The notes: a model not told the origin generated them from the sequence alone. Numbered from the stretch's first letter, positions 11,872 through 23,365 are shown. The stretch is DNA of 64,000 nucleotides from Arabidopsis thaliana (GCF_000001735.4 NC_003070.9:25591971-25655970); one strand, 5' to 3'. A program made the numbers and translations.

Positions 11872-12914
11872 ATGGAAAATTCGATGAAGAAGAAGAAGAG
11901 CTTCAAAGAAAGTGAAGATGAAGAACTAAGAAGAGGGCCTTGGACTTTGGAGGAAGACACACTTCTCACAAATTACATCCTCCATAACGGTGAGGGTCGT
12001 TGGAATCACGTCGCCAAATGTGCTGGTAATTAATCAAGAACTTGATATTGGTTTATTAGTTAGATTCTCTGACTTTACTATATAATCACTATCTTTAACA
12101 AAAATGAGAACAGGGCTAAAGAGAACTGGGAAAAGTTGTAGATTGAGATGGTTGAATTACTTGAAACCCGACATAAGACGAGGGAATCTTACTCCTCAAG
12201 AACAGCTTTTGATCCTTGAGCTTCACTCTAAATGGGGTAATAGGTGAGTGATGAGTCACTTTCATATCTCAAGAGTCTTTTATTTTCTTTTTTTGTTTTT
12301 TTTTTCTTTTTTCCTAAACGAATATTTGTTATCTAAGGTGGTCCAAGATTGCACAGTACTTGCCAGGAAGAACGGATAACGAGATCAAGAACTATTGGAG
12401 AACAAGAGTTCAAAAACAAGCTCGTCAACTCAACATCGAATCTAACAGCGACAAGTTCTTTGACGCTGTTCGTAGTTTTTGGGTCCCTAGATTGATCGAG
12501 AAGATGGAACAAAACTCATCCACTACTACTACTTATTGTTGTCCCCAAAACAACAACAACAACTCTCTTCTTCTTCCTTCTCAATCTCACGACTCTTTAA
12601 GTATGCAAAAAGATATAGATTACTCGGGTTTCAGCAACATAGACGGTTCTTCTTCAACTTCTACTTGCATGTCTCATCTAACAACAGTTCCACACTTTAT
12701 GGATCAAAGCAACACCAATATCATCGATGGCTCGATGTGTTTCCATGAAGGCAATGTTCAAGAATTCGGAGGATATGTTCCTGGCATGGAGGATTACATG
12801 GTAAACTCGGACATCTCAATGGAATGTCACGTGGCGGATGGTTATTCAGCGTACGAGGATGTTACACAAGATCCCATGTGGAATGTGGATGACATTTGGC
12901 AGTTTAGGGAGTAA
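11872..12914 (+). CDS. MYB62: R2R3-MYB transcription factor MYB62 (subgroup 20)
   Basis: Three exons (11872-12025, 12114-12243, 12338-12914) encode 286 aa. R2 starts at [10 protein letters not shown] and contains the regularly spaced Trp residues (PWTLEED, GRWNHVA, LRWLNYL). R3 follows ([30 protein letters not shown]), with the first Trp of R3 replaced by a non-Trp residue (GNLT), as usual in plants. Introns sit at the two conserved R2R3-MYB positions. After the DNA-binding domain, [10 protein letters not shown] is the WxPRL motif of subgroup 20, and the C-terminus ends [10 protein letters not shown]. The middle is Ser/Thr/Asn-rich with an asparagine run. The protein is a nuclear regulator; MYB62 is reported to connect phosphate-starvation responses with gibberellin metabolism. 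Codon usage and length are normal. Identity (At1g68320) is from recall of the sequence. Confidence 0.95.
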
Positions 12915-13020
12915 TTAAGTCGTCAAGAGATGAGATGGTAGAGCCTACCACTACGGTTCTATTATATGGACTAATATACTTCTTTTGCTTAACTAAGCAA
13001 AAAGTTTCGAACCTTTTACC

Positions 13021-13362
13021 CATATTATCTCGGGTTGGAGACTAGAACATGTTAAATTTGTATCTTCTTTGTTGCGAGTACTTACTAAGTCATTGGATAA
13101 ATATTTATAATGATAGTTTCTTGTACAAGTCTTTGAATTCATGAAATCTTTTATCAATGTATGGAATTTTATGAAGTTTTAAACTTTAATCATATTCTTT
13201 TCGGATTGGAATTGAAACATGTTAAATTAGTCTAAATTTTTCCTCTTAGTTGGTGATCAAAGTCAATGTTTGGATAATTATTTATAATGCTTGTTTGTTT
13301 GTTATATAAGTCTTTAAATTCAAGAAATCTTGTATCAGTGTATGGAACTTCAATTTATGAAC
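13021..13362 (+). repeat. Imperfect tandem duplication downstream of MYB62
   Basis: Two diverged copies, about 13021-13178 and 13191-13362, share ordered blocks: CATATT...TTGGA...GAAACATGTTAAATT (first copy AGAACATGTTAAATT), TTGGATAA.TATTTATAATG, AAGTCTTTGAATTCA/AAGTCTTTAAATTCA, AGAAATCTTxTATCAxTGTATGGAA. The period is about 170 bp. It lies in the likely 3' flank of MYB62. Confidence 0.75.
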
Positions 13363-15090
13363 TAACCAGGTCAATTTTATACATGACTAGACTTAAGAGT
13401 AAATAGTAAAGGGTAGTCTCTTGTCTTGAAATCTTTGAGACTTGTGTGGATTTTAGTGAGAAGAAAACATATCTAATCTCACCTCAACAGGTGAAATAAC
13501 CCAAAAGCTAGGAGAGTCGATCTATCCAAGATATTAAAATGATGGGGATAGAGACTCAACCATCTGTCCCTTCACCAAATTTGATGTGTTTCTTTGTAAG
13601 ATCGTTGACAATATTACAGGGCATTTGGCTTGATTGACATAAATCGTTTTTTTGTGGAATTAACGAATCATAAATAATAATAAAAGAATTGATTACATAG
13701 TTGAATGCTCTTACATAAAGTTTTAATATATACGCATTTAGACAAACCATACAAAAGTTTTAATATATGCGCATTTTGTATACCAGCAGTAATCAATGTT
13801 GGTTCAAGAAGATAATAGAGACAAAGGACCCATCAATTATTTATTATAATTATCTGAAAAGAGCTTCAACTAAAATGATAGAGAAAGGTGGCTTTGGAGA
13901 AGTCTTGTTAATGGGATCGAATTATTGGAGGTCACTTCAAAAGCCTTTCATAAGTACATGGAAACTCCACAATGATTTGAACCCAAAGGGTACCACTAAA
14001 AGTTGGAACAAACATTGATGCACTTTTGAGAGGTTATGAACGATAGATCACACTCATTGTGTATGTAAAGATTTTAGTATTTCAGACAATATACAAAAAA
14101 AAAAAAAAAAAAAATTCCTTATGATCGAATCCAGAAACGTAGATGGTCCTGCTATGGACGTGGAATTATAAAATTGTATAACTTAAAGATTAAATATCTA
14201 AAACTGGTGGATAAACGCCAAATACTTTTAGAAAAGACATGAGTAACGTGGACCCAATTTGAATAGAAACATTACTGTATAGGTCAAATATTCATTAATT
14301 ACGGATATATGTTAGTTGCAAAAAAATTTCAAATTTTGTAAGAACATAATCCACGCGGCCAAATCATTTGCATCTTCAAAATTCATTTCCAATGACAATG
14401 ATCTATATATTGTGGAATTTTAATTGCATAAAATCATATATATTTTGAAAAATGTTTTTAGTCAAGTAGTTAAGTGTCTATTTTTGCGGTTTTCTCCAGT
14501 TACCCTTACCCACACAAAATAAAAAGTGGGCTATCGATCGGACCTTCTCGACTGATATGGTATTAGAGTGAAACCAAAAAAAATCATATTTTCCCAACTT
14601 AACAAGCACATTTATTTTAATCACTGTAATCGAAATTCTCATGTTCAAAAAATTTTTGGGAAACAAATAAAGTGAAGTCATGTTTGGTCTACATATCACC
14701 AAGCTTAATCTTTATATTGTCTGAATAGTTTATATATCTGCGGATTGGTCGACCATACAACCAGGCAGATAGTGAGACCAAACCTTGATCTTAAAATAGG
14801 CAAGTTCAATTTAAAGTGTCGTAGAACTGTATGGCTTGTTAAGGTCGAGATGGGCCAAACTAACATTTCTACTGCAATACTCATTTATCAAAAATTTGGA
14901 GATACGCAGAAATATCAAAAGTTATGAACCGAAATCGATAGTTCCATCGGTTGAACCCGAAAAGAACATCAGGGAGAAAAAGACCAAATATTTCAGTTCA
15001 CACAAAATATATTAACGTACAATGTTCTAATCTTTAGTTTGGAGAAATATGTCTTTTAAATTACTTTTTGGTTAAGAAATACTACAAACC

Positions 15091-15121
<31 letters not shown>

Positions 15122-16472
15122 TACTACAAATAATGGGGAAGTAGAGTGGGTGGCACTGGTATATTAACGTTGGTATGGTTAGGTAGGCCGTAGGTTAGTA
15201 TGAAAGACTAGAGAAAGTCAAAAGTCAAGATTATTGTTTAAGAAGAGGCACCAACTTAAGAACACCAGCTGGTTTAGTTCATGAAACAAGACATTTTACA
15301 ACAAAAGTTATGACCATCTCGTAAAGTAAACAGTGTTGTTTTGGCACCAAATCTTACAACCACACGTTACACGTATTACGCATATATATATATATGCTCA
15401 TTTTCTTGTTCCGTGTTTCCGAGTTCATCTTGTTCACATTGTTCAAACAGATTATATCTTCACTTCCATAACTATTATAGTCAAACCTAAGACATGAATA
15501 GATTGTCATGTTTCGGTGAATAGTGAACCAACCTCGTATCTCACATGTCGACTGTGTAGAGAGCATAGAAACAATGAACCATCCCAATTTAAGAAAAATA
15601 AAAAAAGGAATTGAAGGATAAGTGAGGCCATATGCACTCTGCACTAATACACATGTAGAGAGCATAGAATCAAGTATAGTGAAAGAGTACGATAACGTCA
15701 GCAGCATTATCCTTAAATCCCAAAGGCAAAGGGCACCTTATTCCTTCCTAAATCGAGTAATATTTCCATGTGGTTCTATGGTTCTTTAAAGAATATTCAT
15801 ACACGATAAAATCCACATTCGTCGAACCAATTATTAAACTTTTGAGCAATGTAGAGGTAGAAAATAAGATTGAATGATGTCGACGGAGGTAAAAAGAAGA
15901 ATGAAAAAAGCTAGATAGCGCATAATACAACAATCTCTTTCAAGTTTTTTGACTAAATCAAAATCACATGCGTGAAAAGACTAAACTCTCTTTAGTCTCT
16001 TACCACAAAGCTTTCGGCCACTTTGTAGGACAGTAAGTATCAACATCACACTATAGCACATAGAGAAAGAGTCTTCCAATGGTTATGGTTCGTATGTTGA
16101 ACGAGCTAAAATTTTTGACCAAAGACTTTCAAGATGATGAACATATAAAAACAAAGGCAAGAAAAGTTGTTGCATTCCGTGCATATCAAGCCAATTTATT
16201 ATATAACTATTACACTATTAGGGCCTATTCAATCTGAACTGTTGCCCAACAAAAAACATAATATTGTGACCTTTACCTTCTTTTTTTTAAATGTTGAAAA
16301 TTTTACTAAAATATTTTATAAACAACAATTTTTAGTTAACAATCAATAAATTTGGTCATAAATATGTAACTATTAGTCTATTACTCTAAAAAATATTCAA
16401 AAAAAAAAAATTGTTGGCACATATCATTTTCTTAATCCGCTAGTCTTCTAGACAAGGGCCTGACTGTTCTCA
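13363..16472. other. Intergenic spacer, no gene seen
   Basis: AT-rich, with long A-runs near 14096-14114 and 15091-15117 and a TA microsatellite near 15378. A 16-bp sequence TGTAGAGAGCATAGAA is repeated near 15554 and 15655. Open frames of 60-117 codons are present but show no family features. Confidence 0.5.
15080..15130 (+). repeat. Direct repeat around A27 tract
   Basis: TACTACAAA at 15080-15088 and 15122-15130 flanks CC, 27 A residues and GTCT. It resembles the other poly(A) micro-insertions of the window. The repeat is only 9 bp, so support is moderate. Confidence 0.45.
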
Positions 16473-16940
16473 CTACCCAGGTTTACTTGAGCTTTCTTTC
16501 ATTGTGACTGTCCTGTTAAACACTAGCTTTTCCGGGGTAGAATCTTTGTCAACCACAAAATAACCAGTTAAGAAAGAAGCACACCCATTTTATTATCTAT
16601 GTCTTGATTTCAATAAACGAATAATGAGACACTTGGGATGTTTTGATGTTTACCTAGTCTCTCGAACTGGAATTTGTCCCCAAGGGCAGCTTCTTTAAGA
16701 GTTGGTACAGCAAAAGCATCTGAAACTACTACTCTGGAGTTTGTGTTAATGTCGTTGAGCCAATTCTCTAGTTCTCCTGGATTCTGTATATTGTTTTATG
16801 ACAATAAAAAGATCACAACTCTGGCCAATGATCCATAAAACAAGAAGAAAAAAAGAAACAAAGAAATCGTGTACTACCTCTGAATCGAAAAATTTGTCAA
16901 ATAGCCGAACTTCAACCTTTACCGGCTCTTTTCCAAGGGT
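16473..16940 (-). pseudogene. Glutaminyl-tRNA synthetase C-terminal fragment, intron-containing
   Basis: Minus-strand exon-like blocks (16940-16878, 16783-16654, 16564-16473) translate to the anticodon-binding C-terminus of GlnRS. They read LGKEPVKVEVRLFDKFFDSE, then NPGELENWLNDIN...VVVSDAFAVPTLKEAALGD, then YFVVDKDSTPEKLVFNRTVT ending KESSSKPG and a stop. This matches the eukaryotic pattern '...VRLFEKLF..ENP.EL..WL.DLNPNSK.V.S.A...L..AA.GDRFQFERLGYF.VDKDS.P.KLVFNRTV'. Introns survive at the expected places, so the piece is a genomic duplicate and not a processed copy. The second acceptor reads AACTG where AG is expected, and a TGA lies just upstream of the first block, so N-terminal and catalytic domains are absent. 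The fragment is non-functional as a synthetase. Confidence 0.85.
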
Positions 16941-17913
16941 TCAAGGTAGATTTTTAAATTTTTTGTTCAATAACACTGGATTTCATTAAAAAAATTTAAA
17001 ATCTATAATTGAATAACATAGGATTTGTAAATTTTACACAAATCACTTAAAATACTAAATTGAATACACTCTTCTGAGTCATGTTTTTCAAATAAGCAAT
17101 CACCACACTTGTATCAAATTCCATAGCACATAAAATTCATAATTGGCTCAAGCGTATCATAGTCATCTACAAATTAAACAGAGTTAGACTTGATAAAGTT
17201 TTCCTTACCGAAAAGGTACCCGTTTCTGTCACCAATAAATGGGCCGATCCAGAACTTCTCAAACTTTGTTTTCGGTTTCTAAACTCGTCGGAATGGAAAA
17301 AATTTGAAAAGCATCACTGAAACGAAAATAAAATAAAATGGGCCGGACTTAACAAATATATTCACCACACAACTACGCGTGTATCAACATTTTTTTGTCT
17401 AATGCAATAGTTCACCTGAACACGAACGCTAGCATAAATACCAAATTCAATTTAAAAAATACCAAAATACGTTGTTATCAAATCTTTCGGTTAGAGATCG
17501 GATCAAACCCCAAAGGCCAAAACACATGCTCTCGTAGTCGCACTTATATAATCAATAACTGCTAAAGATTACTATTGTCACGTACGTGATCTATATTCTC
17601 TTCACATGATTAGAGAAAATGATTTCAATTATAATGGTGTCTCCAGCAATTTAAATATATATGCAAGTATAATTGATCTTAAATTATATATACAAAATAC
17701 TTCAGATCATAGAGCGATTTTTTAGCTGCAATGTTTCAAACCATAAAACGTGCATTGCTCCTTTAAATTCTCTTTTTAATGTGTGGTTAAATTTTTCTTA
17801 GTGGATATCTTATTACTGTCCTTTACAAAGATATCAATGTAATAGTGAAAGATATATTAAAATATCTGAGAGATATCATATGCACAATAATCAAGTACAG
17901 TGTATCAAATATC
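16941..17913. other. Intergenic spacer
   Basis: AT-rich. It may hold further undetectable remains of the duplicated GlnRS segment at its left end. No open frame or repeat that I can support. Confidence 0.45.
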
Positions 17914-18062
17914 GAATGGTGACTGCGTTTTGCGGTACGGGAGAAGTGCGGTGTGGTTCAAATAGTAACAAAAATATATAGATATATATGTATATGCAGA
18001 GATTTTGATACTGTTACAGCACTGTTGCGGTGCGGTTTTGGGTGCGATTTTGGTTACCATTC
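17914..18062. mobile_element. MITE-like 149-bp element
   Basis: Ends are GAATGGTGAC and, inverted, GAATGGTAAC. Just inside lie GC-rich blocks with repeated TGCGGT/GTGCGGT motifs on both sides of an AT-rich centre containing ATATATAGATATATAT. Inner AGTAAC and GTTAC are also inverted. No clear target duplication was found, so the superfamily is uncertain. Confidence 0.4.
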
Positions 18063-18222
18063 ACAGCATATGTATATTCAACTGCAGACACTATTATCAG
18101 ATGTCATTTCTAACAAAAAAGTAAAGATAAACAGAAAGAATCACTTGGTGATCATATTATATTACTCCTTCTACTACCAAAGAAGAAATAAACAGTTACT
18201 ACCAAAAACAAAAGTTTAAAAG

Positions 18223-18263
18223 AAAATTGAAGCTAGGTGCACAAAAAAAAAAAAATTGAAGCT
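18223..18263 (+). repeat. Poly(A) micro-insertion with 12-bp duplication
   Basis: AAAATTGAAGCT is present at 18223-18234 and 18252-18263 without mismatch. The 17 nt between are AGGTGCAC followed by A-residues. Pattern as expected for target-primed reverse transcription with nearly total 5' truncation. Confidence 0.55.
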
Positions 18264-19017
18264 TTCTTTTCTTCTTCCGGATTGTTATTTTTCTTTGTTA
18301 AAATCTAATTTATCAAATGGATATCTTTTTTCTCTCATATAAATGTGTGAGATCTTAATAGGTTGTGATTCTGCATTAATGCACGTAAGTACATTCAATA
18401 AAATAGCTTTTTATAATAAGAAAGATAGATTTTAAAAATGTATCGATTTTTTACCCATATACATTTTTGTTATTTCTAATAATATTTTTCCAATAATCAT
18501 TTACTTAATACAGAATCTCAATAGCTATTTATCTAATTCGAATTTTTTTGGTTTATGTATTAGTTTGCAAGTCGAGGACCTAAAAGTGATCCCCGTTCAG
18601 TGTATTCGTGCGACTTGCATATATGTGTAAGACACATTCTTGATTAAACAAATTTTCATCTTTCAAACAGTTAAAAAAAAAAAAACAATTTAAAGTTGGT
18701 TAGATTCAACTCATCATTAACATTTTGATTATATATATAATTTGTCTTATATGCTAAACACATCAACAATAGTTTATGTTGCATAAACTGCTCTACTGCA
18801 TACATTTTAAGCATCTTTTACGAACGAGGACAAATATAATTGGTAGTGCAAATAGATTGAAATCTCAACATTACTTTTCTATTTTATTTTGTTCTTTCCT
18901 TCCTCCTTTATCTTTCTTTAGCTGTTCTTCTTCTTTTTCTTTTTCTTTTGTTGTGACAACTACACCAACTGATTAGTCCCTCCATCTCCTATTGTCTCCT
19001 TCATAACACAATCTACA

Positions 19018-19063
19018 AAAAAGTTGAAGCTGTCTCTTAGCAAAAAACAAAAAGTTGAAGCTG
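19018..19063 (+). repeat. Micro-insertion with 15-bp duplication
   Basis: AAAAAGTTGAAGCTG is repeated exactly at 19018-19032 and 19049-19063, separated by TCTCTTAGCAAAAAAC. Part of the duplicated word (GTTGAAGCT) resembles the TTGAAGCT target at 18223, about 800 bp away. Confidence 0.5.
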
Positions 19064-19271
19064 CCATTTTTGACTTGAGGAATCTTCATTTTTCTTCCTC
19101 TACTTTGACTTCAAATTCTTCTTCATTCTATATTCTTTAACACCGTACCCTTTTCCAAATCTTCAAGGTCTCTTTATTCTTTTCCCGGGCTTTGGCTCTT
19201 GAATGATATCAAACAAAGGCAGATATATATATATTGTGTGTGAGAGTGTTTAAGAGAGAGAGAAAGAGGTT

Positions 19272-20078
19272 ATGGCTATAGACGTTTGTTGTTCAGAGGC
19301 TTCTGGTTCTGGAATCAGTCCAAGAATCTCATTCTCCTACGATCTAGACTCAACGGACGACGGTGAAGTCAGATTAGACTCAACACTTCTAGATTCAGGT
19401 TCGGAGTTCGATTTTTGTTTTGGCTCAAGTTGTTCTGTTCAAGAAGTGTCTCCGGCTGATGAACTCTTCTCCGAAGGCAAGATTCTTCCCGTACAGATCA
19501 AGAAAGAAGAATCTTTACCCCAGACAGTAACATTTCGGGTTCCAAGATCAGCTTCTCTCTCATCATCATCATCTTCTTCCTCTTCCTCTTCTTCCTCATC
19601 GAGAGCACCAGAAAAGAAGATGAGACTTAAAGAGCTTCTATTGAATCCTGAATCTGATTTCGAAGACAAGCCAAGAGGATTGTTCTTACAGTTCAAGAGA
19701 AGCATAAGTCTTAACTACGACAAAAGCCGAAACAGCAAAGGGCTGATCAGATCGTTTCATTTCCTCTCACGAAGCAACTCTACTCCAAACCCTAACCTTG
19801 ACTTGCTTCCCAAGGAAACCCATCACCCTCACAAGACTCACAATCTACCTAAACACAAGCCTCCTTTAAGAAGATCATCTTCGCTCTCTTCTTCATCAGT
19901 TCCTTTTTACTCGAAGAAGCCACTCGGAAGAAACAGTTTTGGAAACGGAAACGGTGGAGTTCGAGTCAGTCCGGTCCTGAATTTCCCACCGCCGGCCTTT
20001 ATCTCAAACGTTGCCGACGGATTTTTCAGCATTGGATCTCTCTGTAATGGTAAGACAAACACAAAGACAAAATTATGA
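19272..20078 (+). CDS. Polyserine protein, membrane-associated kinase regulator-like
   Basis: Single-exon gene of 268 aa, probably At1g68330. The N-terminal half is acidic (DSTDDGEVRLDS). A run of 14 serines (residues 97-110) follows VPRSASL. A basic central segment follows: KKMRLKELLLNPESDF, LFLQFKRSISLNYDKSR and GLIRSFHFLSRSNSTPNP (about 116-174), then a Ser/Pro/His-rich tail. The KRSISL...FLSRSNST pattern is like the C-terminal segment of MAKR proteins, which bind BRI1-type receptor kinases at the plasma membrane, but the match is short. No transmembrane segment or signal peptide. Function remains inferred; the open frame itself is convincing from length, start context and TATA-like upstream sequence. 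Confidence 0.85.
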   Translation: MAIDVCCSEASGSGISPRISFSYDLDSTDDGEVRLDSTLLDSGSEFDFCFGSSCSVQEVSPADELFSEGKILPVQIKKEESLPQTVTFRVPRSASLSSSSSSSSSSSSSSRAPEKKMRLKELLLNPESDFEDKPRGLFLQFKRSISLNYDKSRNSKGLIRSFHFLSRSNSTPNPNLDLLPKETHHPHKTHNLPKHKPPLRRSSSLSSSSVPFYSKKPLGRNSFGNGNGGVRVSPVLNFPPPAFISNVADGFFSIGSLCNGKTNTKTKL

Positions 20079-21327
20079 AAACATCTTTTGTTTTTTTGTG
20101 GCCGGAGGGAAAAAAAATTCAAACAGAAGATGTCTACTTCTTTTTTTTTCTTACTGTTTGTATAATGATGGAATATAAATATCGACAGCACATGTGAAGA
20201 TTAGACAGCATGTGGTTTTTGTCTGTAATTTCAAAAACCAAAAAAAAAAAAACAAGAATAATTCACTAACTAGGCCGTAGCAGAAGATCAAAGGAATGCT
20301 TCGTTGATTGGATCTTTGTGATAAGATTATAGCAGTTTGGAGTAGAGTTATAGCAACCCCAATGGTAAGGATTTTTAAGGGTTAGTTACCAAAACAATAT
20401 GTTTTATTGGATCTTAGTATTAACATGTGTAAAGAAATTTACCAAAAAAATAAGATACGGTATTTGTAAAGAAAAATGGATAGTTATGATGATAAATGAT
20501 GATTATGATTTTAAAAATAAAATATAGAAAAATTGATCGTCGTGGTGATATTCGATGATTAGTATAATGTCTTTTGCATTTTTTTGGGTTGACTTTGACT
20601 GGCATTTTACGTCGCTCGAGAGGTTGTAATAGAGGTGGGCTAGGATCGTTAGACTTGGGTTCAGTAAATTTTAGTCGAACAACTCGACATTGTGTTTGTA
20701 AGTTTGTTTGTTTTTGCGTCATCACAAAAACAATGAGTCGCTCGACCAAGAAAACTACACCATTCCATAATTTTTAATCACAAGATTCAATGAGATGAAT
20801 GAACTCTTAAGGGCCACCTTGTTTTCGGTAAGAGTTGGATTTGGGCATATGGTTCATAAGGAATAAAACATACTAGTTAAATTGGTTTGAACGCATGAGT
20901 GGCGGTTACACACTTCTTGAAAATGGTGGTAAATTGGTAATAAGCGTTGTTAAATGGTTTATACGAATTATATAACGACTAGGATTTAATACATTTGTGG
21001 AAGTAAGATCACATATCTCCACTATCTTACATTCCACAATTAAATTTCTAAGGCGGATATACTAGCACGTAATGCTAAAATCTATCCATATGATATTATT
21101 TTGTACCTCCATTTTGGATTTTAAAATTGTTTAAGGTAATCAAATACATTACATATAGTTTTTTGGTCATATTATAGTTTTCATTTTTCTAATTACAAGA
21201 GATCATCTTTCTGAATTTTTTGAACATTATATCTATAACACTATAATAGACTATTTATCCACTTAATTTTTTTTTTTACTATAGTTTTATTTTAAAAATA
21301 TTGGTAATTTTCTAAAGTACTCATAGT
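20079..21327. other. Intergenic spacer
   Basis: AT-rich 3' flank of the polyserine gene, containing A-rich and T-rich runs. Overlapping frames at 20420-20777 lack family features. Nothing else supported. Confidence 0.45.
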
Positions 21328-21751
21328 CATTGATTAACGGAAAAAAAGTTATTTAATACATGAACTTTAAAAAAGTGGCCAAATTAACCTTGAACTCTTG
21401 AAATGATCGTTTTATACCGTAACAAAAAGTTGACTTCTAATTTAACTTATAATTTATCGTTGACCCGGCCAAATCGATTCACCATTAACACTCCTTAACA
21501 GCGCTCCTAACAGCCGTTACAAAACGTGGCCTAACAATCGTTATCGTTGGTTTAAGGACGAAAACAGTTGTTAGTTACGCTGTTAGGAGAGCTGTTAAGA
21601 AGTGTTAACGGTGAGTCGATTTGGCCGGATCAACTATAACTTATAAGTTAAATTAAAAGTCAACATTTTGTTGAAATATAAAACGGTCACAGTTAATTTG
21701 ACCACTTTTTGAAAGTTCAAGTATTAAATAATATTTTTCCCATTCATTAAC
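21328..21751. mobile_element. MULE-like foldback element with long terminal inverted repeats
   Basis: Element 21339-21740 (402 bp) is almost entirely two ~190-bp inverted arms around a short centre. The left arm begins GGAAAAAAAGTTATTTAATA and the reversed right arm GGAAAAATATTATTTAATAC. They then share AAAAAGTGG(C/T)CAAATTAAC, GTTGACTT(C/T)TAATTTAACTT, CCGGCCAAATCGA(T/C)TCACC and CTCCTAACAGC. Flanks CATTGATTAAC (21328-21338) and CATTCATTAAC (21741-21751) form an 11-bp target duplication with one mismatch. Long TIRs plus a 9-11-bp duplication are typical of Mutator-like elements. No transposase; non-autonomous. Confidence 0.85.
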
Positions 21752-22469
21752 TAAATTTAACCATTGCCATATAGACTTTAATATAAACTCGACCATATCC
21801 CTTGGTTAACTGAATTAAACCAGACCGGAAAAATAAACCGGTAAAGACCGAGTCAGATTGTCAGACTGACCGAAACCAATCCAACGCGGGAAAAACAATT
21901 CCCCCACATGGAATAATTTAGCACACACTCCTTGAAACGAAATTATTGACATTGCGTTTCATTGACCGTGTACACACCCGCTTTTGCCAAAATGGCTGAA
22001 CCTTCTAATATACAATGTACCCAAAAACAAGATTCATGACTGCTAAACACACAATGTCTTAACTCATTCTTCGTAGTGAACCCCACGGAAGGTTAGTAAT
22101 CGATCATAGACGATACTAGGTAACCTCTTCCGGTAATTCAAGAAGGCCAAGCATCAATACGCAGAAACACAACAACAGTCTACATCTATTAGCTTGGATC
22201 GTCGTCACTCACACAAGGCAAGATTTGGTAAAATGATATTTATTGATTAAAGTTGGGTTTTTTCTTTACTGCCTAACAGAAAATCAAAGAAGAGTATGTT
22301 CCAATGAAGAAGTTCCAATGAAACAGAACTACTTTTGTCCCATATCTTTGTACAGGTTATTCTCAGCCAATGAACATTCGAACTAACAAAGAAGCAAAAC
22401 TGAGCAATTCACAAACTTCAAGACTATAATTTGATCTCACATTCTAACTCCAATCCATCATTATCATCA
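21752..22469. other. Intergenic spacer
   Basis: 3' flank of the minus-strand DUF1639 gene. Includes ACCGGTAAAGACCGAG and similar short GC-richer words around 21820-21900. No gene seen. Confidence 0.45.
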
Positions 22470-23365
22470 TCAACTCTGCAGAATCAGTAACCAAAATTTA
22501 GCAACCACACATGAATTCACTTAACAATATAAAACCAAGATCATACCTTTCTCTTCTCAGCTTGGTCAGGAACATTATAAAGATCTTCAGTGATTTCAGT
22601 TATATAAGAAGCAAAATTCAACAACTGTAAACAAACCAAAATCAGAACACTTTAACCAAACAAAATCTCAACAACAACAAAAAAAAAGCTGCGAAGTTTT
22701 CGACTTACATCGATCTGTTTTTGAACAGTTCTTGATCGTTTCTTAGGCCTACGCGGTGGTTTTAACCCTATCATCATCATATAATCTTCTTCAATCTCCT
22801 TCTTCGACAACGTATACAACAATCTCGACCTATCTTTCCCCAATTCGTTTCCTAACATCGACGGATTCATCACTGATTCCTTACACTGATTTTTCGAATC
22901 AATTCCTAAAGAAATCGAAGCTTTACAAGCAGCTCTTCTCTTTCTCAAATTCCACGGCCGTACCTCCACCGTCGCCGCTCCCGTCGCTTCCGGCGGAGAA
23001 TCATCCCTCTCAATCTCAATCTCCTTATCTTCTTCTTCTTCGCCGAGAAGTACTTGTTGCCTAAATATAGATTCCTTCATCTTATCAGCAACGTTTCTAA
23101 GATCTAACATAATCTTCTCTCTAAACTCTTCGATTCCTTCTTTCTCCGATGATTCAACCTTTAATCGTCGATTCTGATGATCGGATTCGAAATTCGAAGA
23201 ACGGCGACGGATTCGTTGATCACCGCCGGAGCTAGAACCTTCACCACCGTCACCGTCAGAATCATCACCCTTCCCACACCGCAGAAGTCGTTGAGTCCCC
23301 CACAACTTCGGTAACGAGAAATTGATAAGAGTCTTTGATCTCTCGTGTCCCGTCGTCGTCGCCAT
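22470..23365 (-). CDS. DUF1639 family protein
   Basis: Three exons on minus (23365-22709, 22624-22547, 22475-22470) give 246 aa; the last exon adds only a Ser codon and the stop. The N-terminus is MATTTGHERSKTLINFSLPK. A basic/acidic low-complexity middle includes LRRCGKGDDSDGDGGEG-like Gly/Asp runs and a strongly acidic EEEEDKEIEIERD stretch. The C-terminus carries the DUF1639 signature PPRRPKKRSRTVQKQIDLLN followed by ITEITEDLYNVPDQ, split by intron 1 exactly after ...KQID. Many basic residues suggest nuclear location, but the molecular function of DUF1639 is unknown. Introns are GT-AG. Probably At1g68340. Confidence 0.88.

Larger units (their letters stand above)
18063..19271. other. Intergenic spacer and upstream region of the polyserine protein gene
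   Basis: AT-rich. Two poly(A) micro-insertions lie here (18223-18263 and 19018-19063). The leader just before the ATG at 19272 is GA-rich (GAGAGAGAGAAAGAGG) and preceded by a GATATATATATATT TATA-like stretch at 19222-19235. Confidence 0.5.

Noticed and set aside
13860-13935. KGGFGEV kinase-loop-like peptide in a short open frame
   Set aside because: Only seven residues resemble the Gly-rich loop; no VAIK, HRD or DFG downstream and no relatives in frame, so treated as chance.
15354-15707. 117-codon minus-strand open frame with internal repeat
   Set aside because: The repeat reflects the duplicated TGTAGAGAGCATAGAA word; no family resemblance.
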